Assembly: GCA_030839005.1 (NCBI GenBank)
Contig: JAUZEM010000183.1
Coordinates: 1 to 18,820, forward strand
DNA from: Actinomycetota bacterium
GTDB taxonomy: Bacteria > Actinomycetota > Acidimicrobiia > IMCC26256 > PALSA-610
DNA: 18,820 nt
Reading direction: 5' to 3'
A program made the translations under genes and the position numbers. Positions 7,411 through 13,903 of this stretch are shown piece by piece. Each line of letters starts with the position of its first letter. Positions within the stretch are counted from its first letter, which is position 1. The notes under the pieces are model-generated. The model saw only the letters and a program-made list of their open reading frames with translations. It searched no databases and was not told where the DNA came from.

Positions 7411-8672
7411 CCCGCCGTCGACCTATCTTCGTTTGGCCAGTCTTCGTTCGGCCTGTCTTCGTTTGGCCTGTCTTCGTTCGGCTCGACGAGCGTCGCGGGG
7501 CGAACCGCGAGGGAACCGAACCGGTCGCGCACTTCGTCCACCGCGCGTTCGACGGCCGCGCGCCGCGCGGTGCGATCGCGCCGCTCGCTGTGCGCGTCAC
7601 CCGCAAGCCCGAGGGTCGCCTGAACAGCTGCGACGACGTCGAGTCGCGACAGCGCGACACCGAGGAGGCGCACGCCCCGGCCGACATCGAACTCGGCCAG
7701 GAGCTCCCGCGCGACCGCGAACACGATCGTGCTCACGTCGGTCGCCCCGGCCAGCGTGCGCGCCCGGGTACGGGTCTCGAAATCGCCGAAACGGATCTTG
7801 ACGTTGACGGTGCGCGCCGTCAGTCCCGAGGTCCTCAACCGCGCGCACGCTCGATCGGTGAGCCGCACCAGCTCGCGCTCGCACTCGAAAACCGTGTGCA
7901 GATCGGCCGCAAAGGTCTCCTCCGCGCCGATCGATTTCGCGTCGCGTTCGGGGATGACCTCGCGCGGGTCGTCGTTGCGGGCGAGCGCGTGCAGGTGACG
8001 ACCGAGCCCGGAGCCCAGCGCGCCGACGAGCACTTGCTCGTCGATCGCGGCCACGTCGCCGATCGTCCGAAGCCCCATGCGTTCGAGTTTCGCCATCGTC
8101 GCGGGGCCGACACCCCAGAGCCGCGATGCCGGCAGTGGCGCGAGAACCGCGTGCTCGGTTCCCGGCTCGACCACGAGGATCCCGTCGGGCTTCGCGAGGT
8201 CGCTCGCGAGCTTCGCCAGGAACTTGGTCGACGCGGCCCCGACCGAAAGGCACAGGCCCGCCTCCTCGAGTACCCGCCGGCGGATCGTGGCCGCGATCTC
8301 GGCCGGGTCGCCGAGCATCCGCCGCGCGCCGGCCACGTCCACGAACGCCTCGTCGATGGACAGCTGTTCGACGAGAGGCGAGATGGACGCCAGGATCCCC
8401 ATCACCTCGTGGCTCTTGTCGACGTAGCGCGCCATGCGCGGCCGGAGGAAGGTCGCTTGCGGACACGCCCGACGGGCCCGCGCCATCGGCATCGCCGAAC
8501 GCACGCCGAAGTCACGCGCCTCGTAGCTGGCAGTGCTCACTACCCCGCGGTTGCCGAGGCCGCCGACGATCACCGGCCGTCCCCGAAGGCTCGGGTCGTC
8601 GAGCTGCTCGACGGCCGCGAAGAACGCGTCGAGATCCACGTGCAGGATCGTTGCGTCCCGGCGCGCCGTCAC
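7407..8672 (-). CDS. dinB: DNA polymerase IV (Y-family translesion polymerase)
   Basis: A 421-residue Y-family polymerase. Metal ligands are D13 in HVDLDAFFA and D107-E108 in QLSIDEAFVDV; ASYEARDFGVRSAMPM is the nucleotide-binding fingers motif; WGVGPATMAKLERMG is the helix-hairpin-helix thumb element. This enzyme extends past lesions or mispaired ends without proofreading. A possible sliding-clamp motif, QATLGL, is at about 351-356, followed by a basic segment and a tail of four PNED(R/W) repeats (about 398-417) not known to me in other DinB proteins. GTG at 8672 gives the standard length to the catalytic aspartates; the ribosome binding site is weak. The gene lies 35 bases after the Nudix gene and overlaps the oxidoreductase start by four bases. 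Confidence 0.94.
   Translation of the reverse strand: MTARRDATILHVDLDAFFAAVEQLDDPSLRGRPVIVGGLGNRGVVSTASYEARDFGVRSAMPMARARRACPQATFLRPRMARYVDKSHEVMGILASISPLVEQLSIDEAFVDVAGARRMLGDPAEIAATIRRRVLEEAGLCLSVGAASTKFLAKLASDLAKPDGILVVEPGTEHAVLAPLPASRLWGVGPATMAKLERMGLRTIGDVAAIDEQVLVGALGSGLGRHLHALARNDDPREVIPERDAKSIGAEETFAADLHTVFECERELVRLTDRACARLRTSGLTARTVNVKIRFGDFETRTRARTLAGATDVSTIVFAVARELLAEFDVGRGVRLLGVALSRLDVVAAVQATLGLAGDAHSERRDRTARRAAVERAVDEVRDRFGSLAVRPATLVEPNEDRPNEDRPNEDWPNEDRSTAG
7426..7485. repeat. 15-bp tandem repeat at the 3' end of dinB, four copies
   Basis: Plus-strand copies TCTTCGTTTGGCCAG, TCTTCGTTCGGCCTG, TCTTCGTTTGGCCTG and TCTTCGTTCGGCTCG lie at 7426-7440, 7441-7455, 7456-7470 and 7471-7485. 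They are in frame with dinB and encode PNEDR or PNEDW. Differences alternate C/T at one wobble position, giving a possible 30-bp higher-order unit. The array ends 16 bases before the dinB stop. Confidence 0.96.
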
Positions 8673-8707
8673 GGCAACTCACTCATTGGCCACTCACGAC
8701 CGGGCGC

Positions 8708-9208
8708 TCACGACGGCGCGCGCACGACACGCATGTCGTCGCGCGTCGTGCCGAACACGTCGTAGCGAAAATCGACACCGCTTCCGGGTGCCCAGCGGTC
8801 GCGCAACCAGGCCGCCAACGGCTCACCCACCCACGGCGCGCACGACGCGAGCAGCACCGCGCACTCCGTTGCGGGAACGAACGCGGCCTCGACAACGATG
8901 CCGTCCGGATCGTCGACGCAGACGTCGCCTTCGAAGGCCACTGCGAGATGCACCTCACAGCGCATGCGCCAGCCCATATCGGGGGCGTGCGCACGCACCT
9001 CGTAGAGCGGCCCGCTCCACTCGCGCACGCGCAGGCCTGTCTCCTCCTCGACCTCGCGCGTGAGCCCCGCGATCAGGTCGGTGTCGTCGGCGTCGATCAC
9101 ACCACCGGGCGTGGACCAGTCCTCACTGCCGCCCCGGCGTAGATTGCGAACGAGCAGTACACCTTCGGGCGTCTCGAGCAATCCTCCGGCGACGGTCCAT
9201 TCGTGCAC
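8708..9208 (-). CDS. Nudix hydrolase
   Basis: About 166 residues. The Nudix box is at roughly residues 36-59: GGVIDADDTDLIAGLT then REVEEETGL. The REUxEExGU half is perfect, while the first half has one extra residue and Asp in place of the usual Glu. Preceding WSTPGG is typical. Nudix enzymes cleave nucleoside diphosphates linked to another group; a nucleotide clean-up role would suit the dinB gene 35 bases downstream, but the substrate is not determinable. GTG at 9208 (VHEWTVAGGLL) is chosen because homology begins there; the frame is open further upstream to 9367 but that stretch is arginine-rich and overlaps the divergent gene at 9264. No strong ribosome binding site is seen. Confidence 0.9.
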   Translation of the reverse strand: MHEWTVAGGLLETPEGVLLVRNLRRGGSEDWSTPGGVIDADDTDLIAGLTREVEEETGLRVREWSGPLYEVRAHAPDMGWRMRCEVHLAVAFEGDVCVDDPDGIVVEAAFVPATECAVLLASCAPWVGEPLAAWLRDRWAPGSGVDFRYDVFGTTRDDMRVVRAPS

Positions 9209-9251
9209 GGCCGACAGTCTCGCGCTTCCCCTCGTGCGCGCGGCGCGCCGG

Positions 9252-9257
9252 TACGAT
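9252..9257 (+). promoter_or_regulatory. -10 box for a probable leaderless transcript
   Basis: TACGAT, with exactly six bases to the GTG at 9264. A transcription start about seven bases after the last T would fall on the start codon itself. No Shine-Dalgarno lies before that GTG. Confidence 0.55.
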
Positions 9258-9263
9258 CGCCGG

Positions 9264-9602
9264 GTGGCTGCCGAGATCACGCCGGAGCACCCCAACCTGC
9301 CCCGCCGCGGCGCACTCGCAGCGACGTTTACCGCCATCGTGCTCTCGGGTTCGCTCGGCGGCCTCATCGGGTACAGCCTGGTCGCAACGACGTGTCCCGA
9401 TGCACCGACGCGAGCCGAGCAGTTGTTGCAGCAGGTCCGCGGCTTTCAGGCGCACGTACCTTCGTGCGTGTTCGCAGAGCTGGCCGCGGCGGTGGCCGGG
9501 ACGATCGTCGCCGCGATCGGCGCCGCGGTAATCGCCGGCCTCGTGCTGCGTGCCCACTCGGAATGGCGCGGTCACGCGCCCCGCGGGCGCGCGCGCCCGT
9601 AG
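9264..9602 (+). CDS. Small two-helix membrane protein, function unknown
   Basis: A 112-residue protein that I do not recognise. It has a short N-terminal segment ending in an Arg pair (14-15), a hydrophobic helix at about 17-41, a polar loop of about 27 residues, a second helix at about 70-95, and an Arg/His-rich tail. By the positive-inside rule both termini face the cytoplasm and the loop is outside. The only two cysteines, C44 and C68, sit at the two ends of that loop next to the membrane, so a disulphide closing the loop is plausible. GTG at 9264 is supported by the TACGAT box six bases upstream. The gene is divergent from the Nudix gene and ends two bases from the convergent PIG-L stop. 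Confidence 0.75.
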   Translation: MAAEITPEHPNLPRRGALAATFTAIVLSGSLGGLIGYSLVATTCPDAPTRAEQLLQQVRGFQAHVPSCVFAELAAAVAGTIVAAIGAAVIAGLVLRAHSEWRGHAPRGRARP

Positions 9603-9604
9603 CG

Positions 9605-10324
9605 TTACGCCAGTGCGATCCGCCGGAATGCCTCGGCGAATTGCACCCCGGCCATGCGGCCGGCGTCGATCGCACTCTCGCGCAAGAAGTCACGGAACCA
9701 GTCACCGGTCTCGACGAGTTGGCTCGCGTGACAGAAGAGGGCCTCGATCTTCCGTTCGAGCGTGGCGCCGACGTCGACCCACACGTTGGGCTCGAAGGTG
9801 CCCGAGAGATACAGCGCGCGCACCTGGTGGGTTGCGAGCCCCTCCGCGCTCAGTTCCGGAAAGTAGTGCGGGTTGCCGGCCGCGGGCGCGACCGCGTCGA
9901 GCGTCGCCCAGCCGGTGACGCGATGGTCGCGATGGTTGACGTAGGCCGCGCCGAAGAACACCGCGGTCGGGTCGGGGCAGCACACCGCGTCGGGTCGCAG
10001 GGAGCGGATCAGCCGCACGAGCTCGAGTCGCAACGGCCGGTCGTCGGCGATCTCGCCGTCGGGATGATCGAGGTGGTGGTGCTCGGCGATCCCGAGCACT
10101 TGTGCCGCGGCCGCGGTCTCCTCCACCCGGAGCCGCGCGAGCGCGTCGAGGTCGGCCTCGGGATCGCTGGTGCCCTTGTCGCCGCGCGTCGTGACCGCGA
10201 CGTGCACCTCGGCGCCGGCATCCGCCCAGCGTGCGAGCGTGCCTCCGGCGGAGATCTCGGGATCGTCGGGGTGCGCGTAGATCGCGAGCACCCGCGTCGG
10301 TACCTCGTCGTGTATCACGGTCAC
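9605..10324 (-). CDS. PIG-L family zinc-dependent deacetylase
   Basis: A 239-residue protein. The zinc-binding signature AHPDD is at residues 17-21, followed by PEISAGGTLARWADAG, and a second histidine motif NHRDHRVTGWATLDAV lies in the C-terminal half. The family removes N-acetyl groups from N-acetylglucosamine-type substrates, including mycothiol precursors (MshB) and mycothiol conjugates (Mca) in actinobacteria; nothing here identifies which substrate is used. GTG at 10324 is chosen because it overlaps the threonine aldolase stop as GTGA (10324-10321), giving translational coupling. A second in-frame GTG at 10318 would shorten it by two residues. Last gene of a tesB-ltaE-PIG-L operon; its stop is two bases from the convergent gene at 9602. 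Confidence 0.92.
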   Translation of the reverse strand: MTVIHDEVPTRVLAIYAHPDDPEISAGGTLARWADAGAEVHVAVTTRGDKGTSDPEADLDALARLRVEETAAAAQVLGIAEHHHLDHPDGEIADDRPLRLELVRLIRSLRPDAVCCPDPTAVFFGAAYVNHRDHRVTGWATLDAVAPAAGNPHYFPELSAEGLATHQVRALYLSGTFEPNVWVDVGATLERKIEALFCHASQLVETGDWFRDFLRESAIDAGRMAGVQFAEAFRRIALA

Positions 10325-11334
10325 TCGTCGCTTCCGATCTCGTCGAAGGCGTCGACCGTGCCGGTGATCGCGTCGTCGTCGAAATCTTTGTGCGTGACGA
10401 ATCGCACTGTGCGCGGGTCGATCGTGCCCGCGCGCACACCGAGTCGCCCCAGCCGTTCGACGAAGTCGACCGGGAGGGCGGGTAGATCGGCACACACGAT
10501 GTTGGTGCGAATCTTCCCGGGGTCGACACTTCCCGGCCAACGGCTCGCCAGCGCGTCGGCAAGGCGGCGCGCCCGAACGTGGTCGTCGGCGAGTCGCTCG
10601 ACCATCGTCTCCAGCGCCACAACACCGGCCGCCGCGATCACGCCGGCTTGGCGCATGCCGCCGCCGAAGCGGGCGCGGTGCGCGCGCGCCTGCGCGATCA
10701 CGCTCGCCGGACCGCACAGCACCGAGCCGACGGGAGCGCCGAGGCCTTTCGACAGGCAGAACATGACGGTGTCGGCCGGCGCCGCGAGCTCCCGCGGTGC
10801 CGTGCCCAACGCGACCGCCGCGTTCCAGATACGCGCTCCGTCGACGTGCACGCGCAACCCACCGGCGCGCGCGATCGCGCAGAGGGTCGCCATCTCGCCG
10901 GCGTCGATCGGCGCACCCGACAACGCCATGTACGTGTTCTCGATCACGAGCAAAGACGGCTGCGGCAAGTGGTGAGCGACGCCGTCGACCGCCGCGCGCA
11001 CACCGTCGGGCAGGTCCCACAACGGATGCATCTGCACGCCGCTGTTGGCCGGCGCCGAAGCACCCTCGTAGCGGTAGACGTGCGCTCGGTCGGGACAAAG
11101 CACCTCCGTGCCGGACGACGCGAGCACGCGGATCGCGAGCTGATTCGCCATCGTCCCCGACGGGACGTAGAGGGCGGCCTCCTTTCCGAGCAGCGACGCC
11201 GCGAGCGACTGCAGCCGATTGACGGTGGGATCCTCGCCGTAGACGTCGTCGCCGACCTCCGCTTCGGCCATCGCCCGGCGCATCTCCGCCGTGGGTGTGG
11301 TGACCGTGTCGGAGCGAAGATCGATCGAGCTCAC
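10321..11334 (-). CDS. ltaE: Low-specificity threonine aldolase (PLP-dependent, beta-eliminating lyase family)
   Basis: A 337-residue fold-type I PLP enzyme. The start SSIDLRSDTVTTPTAEMRRAM and GDDVYGEDPTVN (28-39) are diagnostic. D165 in RVHVDGARIWNA contacts the PLP ring, and K196 in FCLSKGLGAPVGS is the Schiff-base lysine. ALYVPSGTMANQLA (55-67) is also conserved. The enzyme splits threonine or allo-threonine to glycine and acetaldehyde; related members act on other beta-hydroxy amino acids. GTG at 11334 overlaps the tesB stop as GTGA, with an AGGAG three bases before it. The end overlaps the PIG-L start the same way. The frame is open upstream inside tesB, which I regard as overlap, not as part of this protein. 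Confidence 0.93.
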   Translation of the reverse strand: MSSIDLRSDTVTTPTAEMRRAMAEAEVGDDVYGEDPTVNRLQSLAASLLGKEAALYVPSGTMANQLAIRVLASSGTEVLCPDRAHVYRYEGASAPANSGVQMHPLWDLPDGVRAAVDGVAHHLPQPSLLVIENTYMALSGAPIDAGEMATLCAIARAGGLRVHVDGARIWNAAVALGTAPRELAAPADTVMFCLSKGLGAPVGSVLCGPASVIAQARAHRARFGGGMRQAGVIAAAGVVALETMVERLADDHVRARRLADALASRWPGSVDPGKIRTNIVCADLPALPVDFVERLGRLGVRAGTIDPRTVRFVTHKDFDDDAITGTVDAFDEIGSDE

Positions 11335-12215
11335 GACTCCTGCCACCCCGGCTTCACCGGCCGCATCAGCCCCTCTTGGATGACCGTCACCGCGAGCGCT
11401 TCGTCGTGGCGGAAGATGAAGCCCTCGGCGAGACCCCGCGCGCCTGCGGCCGACGGGCTCTTCTGGTGGTAGAGGAGCCACTCGTCGGCGCGCAACGATC
11501 GATGGAACCACATCGCGTGGTCGAGGCTCGCGATCATGAAGCGGTCGTCGTCCCACGAACGTGCGTGGGACATGACGGCGGTATCGAGCAGCGTCAGATC
11601 CGACGCGTACGCGACCACGCACGCGTGCAGCAGCGGGTCGTCGGGCAACTTCCCGTCGGCGCGGAACCACACGAGCTGCTCGGGCTCGCGCGGGCTCGGA
11701 TCGGGGTCGAGCCAGCGCGGCAGCCGCGACGAGCGGGTGTCGATCGGGCGGTCGCGCTGTATCCACTCGACGAACGCCGGTGGGAAGCGATCGGCGTACG
11801 GCTCCAGTCGCTCACGCATCGTCGGGAGCGTCTCGGGGTCCGGCGCCTCCGGCATCGGGTACTGGTGCTCGGGGCCCGGTTCGTCGATGTGGAACGACGC
11901 GGACAGGTTGAAGATCGCGCGCCCGTGCTGGATCGCGACGACACGCCGGGTCGTGAAGCTGTGGCCGTCGCGGATGCGGTCGACGTCGTAGACGATGGGG
12001 ATGCGCGGATCGCCCGGGCGCAGGAAGTACGCGTGCAAGGAGTGGACCCGGCGATCGGAGTCGACCGTTCGTCCTGCCGCGACGAGCGCCTGGCCCGCGA
12101 CTTGGCCTCCGAACACCCGTTGCCGGTCCTCGTCCGGACTCACGCCCCGGAACAGATTGACCTCGAGCTGCTCCAGTTCGAGCAGGTCGATGAGATCGTC
12201 CAGCGCGCGCCCCAT
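11331..12215 (-). CDS. tesB: Acyl-CoA thioesterase II
   Basis: A 294-residue double hot-dog thioesterase. The N-terminal half has LFRGVSPDEDRQRVFGGQVAGQAL (22-44) and HSLHAYFLRPGDP (58-70). The C-terminal half has ASDLTLLD, IASLDHAMWFH and VIQEGLMR. By alignment from memory to E. coli TesB, the catalytic Asp and Gln correspond to D206 and Q280, while the catalytic Thr is replaced by Ser (S230), a conservative change. The enzyme hydrolyses medium to long acyl-CoAs to free acid and CoA in the cytoplasm. ATG at 12215 is chosen because homology starts there; an open frame to 12287 is not needed. A TAGCAT box lies ten bases upstream. First gene of an operon with ltaE and PIG-L. Confidence 0.94.
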   Translation of the reverse strand: MGRALDDLIDLLELEQLEVNLFRGVSPDEDRQRVFGGQVAGQALVAAGRTVDSDRRVHSLHAYFLRPGDPRIPIVYDVDRIRDGHSFTTRRVVAIQHGRAIFNLSASFHIDEPGPEHQYPMPEAPDPETLPTMRERLEPYADRFPPAFVEWIQRDRPIDTRSSRLPRWLDPDPSPREPEQLVWFRADGKLPDDPLLHACVVAYASDLTLLDTAVMSHARSWDDDRFMIASLDHAMWFHRSLRADEWLLYHQKSPSAAGARGLAEGFIFRHDEALAVTVIQEGLMRPVKPGWQES

Positions 12216-12225
12216 AGCCGCGGCG

Positions 12226-12231
12226 ATGCTA
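12226..12231 (-). promoter_or_regulatory. Candidate -10 box for the tesB operon
   Basis: TAGCAT on the minus strand, ten bases before the ATG at 12215. A start site about seven bases downstream would leave a leader of only three or four bases, so the message would be nearly leaderless. No Shine-Dalgarno is seen and no clear -35. Confidence 0.45.
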
Positions 12232-12271
12232 CCGGCGCGAGGGCAACGCGCCGGCCGGTGCGCGACAAGAT

Positions 12272-12305
12272 CTCGCCGGCGGAGCATGCCGCCTCCGGAG
12301 GCGAG
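12272..12305 (-). terminator. Hairpin after the phosphofructokinase stop
   Basis: CTCGCC (12272-12277) pairs with GGCGAG (12300-12305) and CGGAG (12280-12284) with CTCCG (12293-12297), with a 2x2 mismatch between the stems and an 8-base loop. It begins three bases past the pfkA stop on the minus strand and precedes the tesB -10 box, so it could separate the two units. No T-tract follows, which keeps confidence low. The right part also contains a 14-bp perfect palindrome at 12290-12303. Confidence 0.4.
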
Positions 12306-12308
12306 CGC

Positions 12309-13337
12309 TCAACCGAAGAACACCGCCGCAGTCTCGAACAGGCGGCCGTCCACGGTCTTCAAGTGAGCCACGCCCTCCTCGATCGGGATGCGCACGACGT
12401 CGGTTCCGCGCAACGCGACCATCTTCCCGAAGTCGCCCGCGTGCGCGGCGTCGATCGCCTCGATCCCGAACCGCGTCGCGATCACGCGGTCGTACGCGTT
12501 CGGGGTGCCACCCCGGAGAACATGGCCGAGCGACGTCATGCGCGCTTCGTAACCGGTGCGGCGCTCGATCTCGTCGGCGAGACGCTGGCCGATCCCCCCG
12601 AGTCGGACGTGACCGAAGTCGTCGACCTCGCCCGTCTGGACCTCCATCGTCGCCTCCTTCGGCATCGCACCTTCCGCGGTGACGACGATCGAGAACTTGG
12701 CGCCGCGCTGATGCCGGTGCGTGAGGCGATCGCAGATCTCCTCGATGTCGAACGGCTCCTCGGGGATCAAGATGATGTCGGCACCTCCCGCCATTCCCGA
12801 GTAGGTCGCGATCCAACCCGCGTGCCGGCCCATCACCTCGACGACCATAACTCGGTCGTGACTCTCGGCCGTCGTGTGCAGACGGTCGATCGCGTCGGTC
12901 GCGATCTGCACCGCGGTATGGAAGCCGAACGTGAAGTCGGTCCCGGACAGATCGTTGTCGATCGTCTTCGGTACGCCGACGACCCTGACGCCGTCGCCGT
13001 CGAGCTTCAAGGCGACGCCGAGCGTGTCCTCGCCGCCGATGACGACCAGCGCGTCGACCCGATCGCGGGCCAGCGTCGCGAGCACTCGCCTCGCTCCGTC
13101 GTCGGACTTGTACGGATTGGTGCGCGACGTACCGAGGATCGTGCCCCCGCGCGGGAGGAGACCGCGCACGGCGTTCACCGACAAGTCCATCGACTCGCCC
13201 TCGATCACCCCGCGCCAGCCGTGGCGATAGCCGACGATCGTGTGACCGTGTTGACCGACACCCTTGCGAACCACGGCACGGATGACGGCATTCAGCCCGG
13301 GGCAATCGCCTCCGCCGGTCAGCATCCCGATTCGCAT
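12309..13337 (-). CDS. pfkA: 6-phosphofructokinase, pyrophosphate-type active site
   Basis: A 342-residue phosphofructokinase that numbers in register with the E. coli enzyme over its first 130 residues. It has GGGDCPGLN (8-16), GGEDT (101-105), PKTIDNDL (123-130; catalytic D127), VEVMGRHAGW and an FTFGFHTA segment. ATP-dependent enzymes have glycine at 104 and 124; here they are D104 and K124, the pair associated with PPi-dependent enzymes such as that of Amycolatopsis methanolica. I therefore infer PPi as phosphoryl donor, which would make the step reversible. It phosphorylates fructose 6-phosphate to the 1,6-bisphosphate. ATG at 13337 has a strong AAGGAGG five to six bases upstream. Divergent from the PH-domain gene and upstream of the tesB operon, separated by a hairpin. 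Confidence 0.94.
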   Translation of the reverse strand: MRIGMLTGGGDCPGLNAVIRAVVRKGVGQHGHTIVGYRHGWRGVIEGESMDLSVNAVRGLLPRGGTILGTSRTNPYKSDDGARRVLATLARDRVDALVVIGGEDTLGVALKLDGDGVRVVGVPKTIDNDLSGTDFTFGFHTAVQIATDAIDRLHTTAESHDRVMVVEVMGRHAGWIATYSGMAGGADIILIPEEPFDIEEICDRLTHRHQRGAKFSIVVTAEGAMPKEATMEVQTGEVDDFGHVRLGGIGQRLADEIERRTGYEARMTSLGHVLRGGTPNAYDRVIATRFGIEAIDAAHAGDFGKMVALRGTDVVRIPIEEGVAHLKTVDGRLFETAAVFFG

Positions 13338-13360
13338 CGCTGCCTCCTTCTGCGTTGCTC

Positions 13361-13366
13361 TATCCT
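13361..13366 (+). promoter_or_regulatory. Candidate -10 box for the PH-protein/glpK operon
   Basis: TATCCT lies 31 bases before the ATG at 13398 and 22 bases before an in-frame GTG at 13389, in the short interval shared with the divergent pfkA gene. No -35 element is clear. Confidence 0.35.
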
Positions 13367-13397
13367 GCCGCGAGTCCGGGCCCCGGGCGTGACATCG

Positions 13398-13901
13398 ATG
13401 GACCAACCAACACCGGAACGATCAGCGCCCGAACCATTGGCGCCGGAACCACTGGCGCCCGAGCGAGCTCCGGACGTGACCCCTGCCCCCTTGCCCCAGA
13501 CCCGGGCACAACGGACCCCGGTGCGGACCCGCGACCGACGCGTCGAGATCCGCCTCCAGACGTTGGTCGGCGCCGACGACGCCCTCGTCGCCTGGACGCG
13601 CGGTTGGGTGTCCCGGGAGCTCAGGCTGCACCGGCTGCTCGCGGCGCGTACCTTCGACTTCGCTGTGCTCACGGATCGCAACCTCTTCTTGTTCTCCACG
13701 GGGTTCTTCAGCCGCCGGCCGCGGCGACGCGTGTACTCGTCGCGCCTCGATCGGATCAACGTGTCCGACCACGTCCGACCGCATGGACGACGACTCCGGA
13801 TCACGTCACGCAATGCCGACCCGCTGTGGATCGAGCTACCCGTGAGCGACCGCACGACGGCGTTCGCAGACGCGCTCGTCGCCCACGCGCACGCGGATTG
13901 A
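13398..13901 (+). CDS. PH-like domain protein with Pro-rich N-terminus
   Basis: About 167 residues. The first 45 or so are Pro/Glu/Ala-rich with a PLAPE repeat and look disordered. The rest resembles a bacterial PH-like domain: ADDALVAWTRGWVSRE, then AVLTDRNLFLFSTGFFSRRPRRRVYSSRLDRINVSD, then LRITSRNADPLWIELP, and an alternating beta-strand ending in a short helix. Such domains bind partners or lipids; the role here is unknown. There is no signal peptide or membrane helix. ATG at 13398 is chosen; GTG at 13389 is an equally possible start, neither with a good ribosome binding site. The stop is two bases from the glpK start, so the two are very likely translated together. Confidence 0.78.
   Translation: MDQPTPERSAPEPLAPEPLAPERAPDVTPAPLPQTRAQRTPVRTRDRRVEIRLQTLVGADDALVAWTRGWVSRELRLHRLLAARTFDFAVLTDRNLFLFSTGFFSRRPRRRVYSSRLDRINVSDHVRPHGRRLRITSRNADPLWIELPVSDRTTAFADALVAHAHAD
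13425..13469. repeat. 15-bp in-frame tandem repeat in the PH-protein N-terminus, about three copies
   Basis: GCGCCCGAACCATTG (13425-13439), GCGCCGGAACCACTG (13440-13454) and a diverged GCGCCCGAGCGAGCT (13455-13469) encode APEPL, APEPL and APERA. The preceding 15 bases are weakly similar, so there may be a decayed fourth copy. Confidence 0.8.
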
Positions 13902-13903
13902 CG

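Noticed and set aside
9605..10324. Specific assignment as MshB or Mca of mycothiol metabolism
   Set aside because: AHPDD and the HRDH motif define the superfamily only; no other mycothiol gene is nearby, so a specific name is not supported.
12290..12303. 14-bp palindrome CGCCTCCGGAGGCG as a stand-alone operator
   Set aside because: It is better explained as part of the larger hairpin after the pfkA stop, and short GC palindromes arise readily at this base composition.
11376..13397. Large plus-strand open frame joined to the PH-like protein
   Set aside because: It is antisense to tesB and pfkA, both of which have complete family motifs; only the part after 13398 is real.
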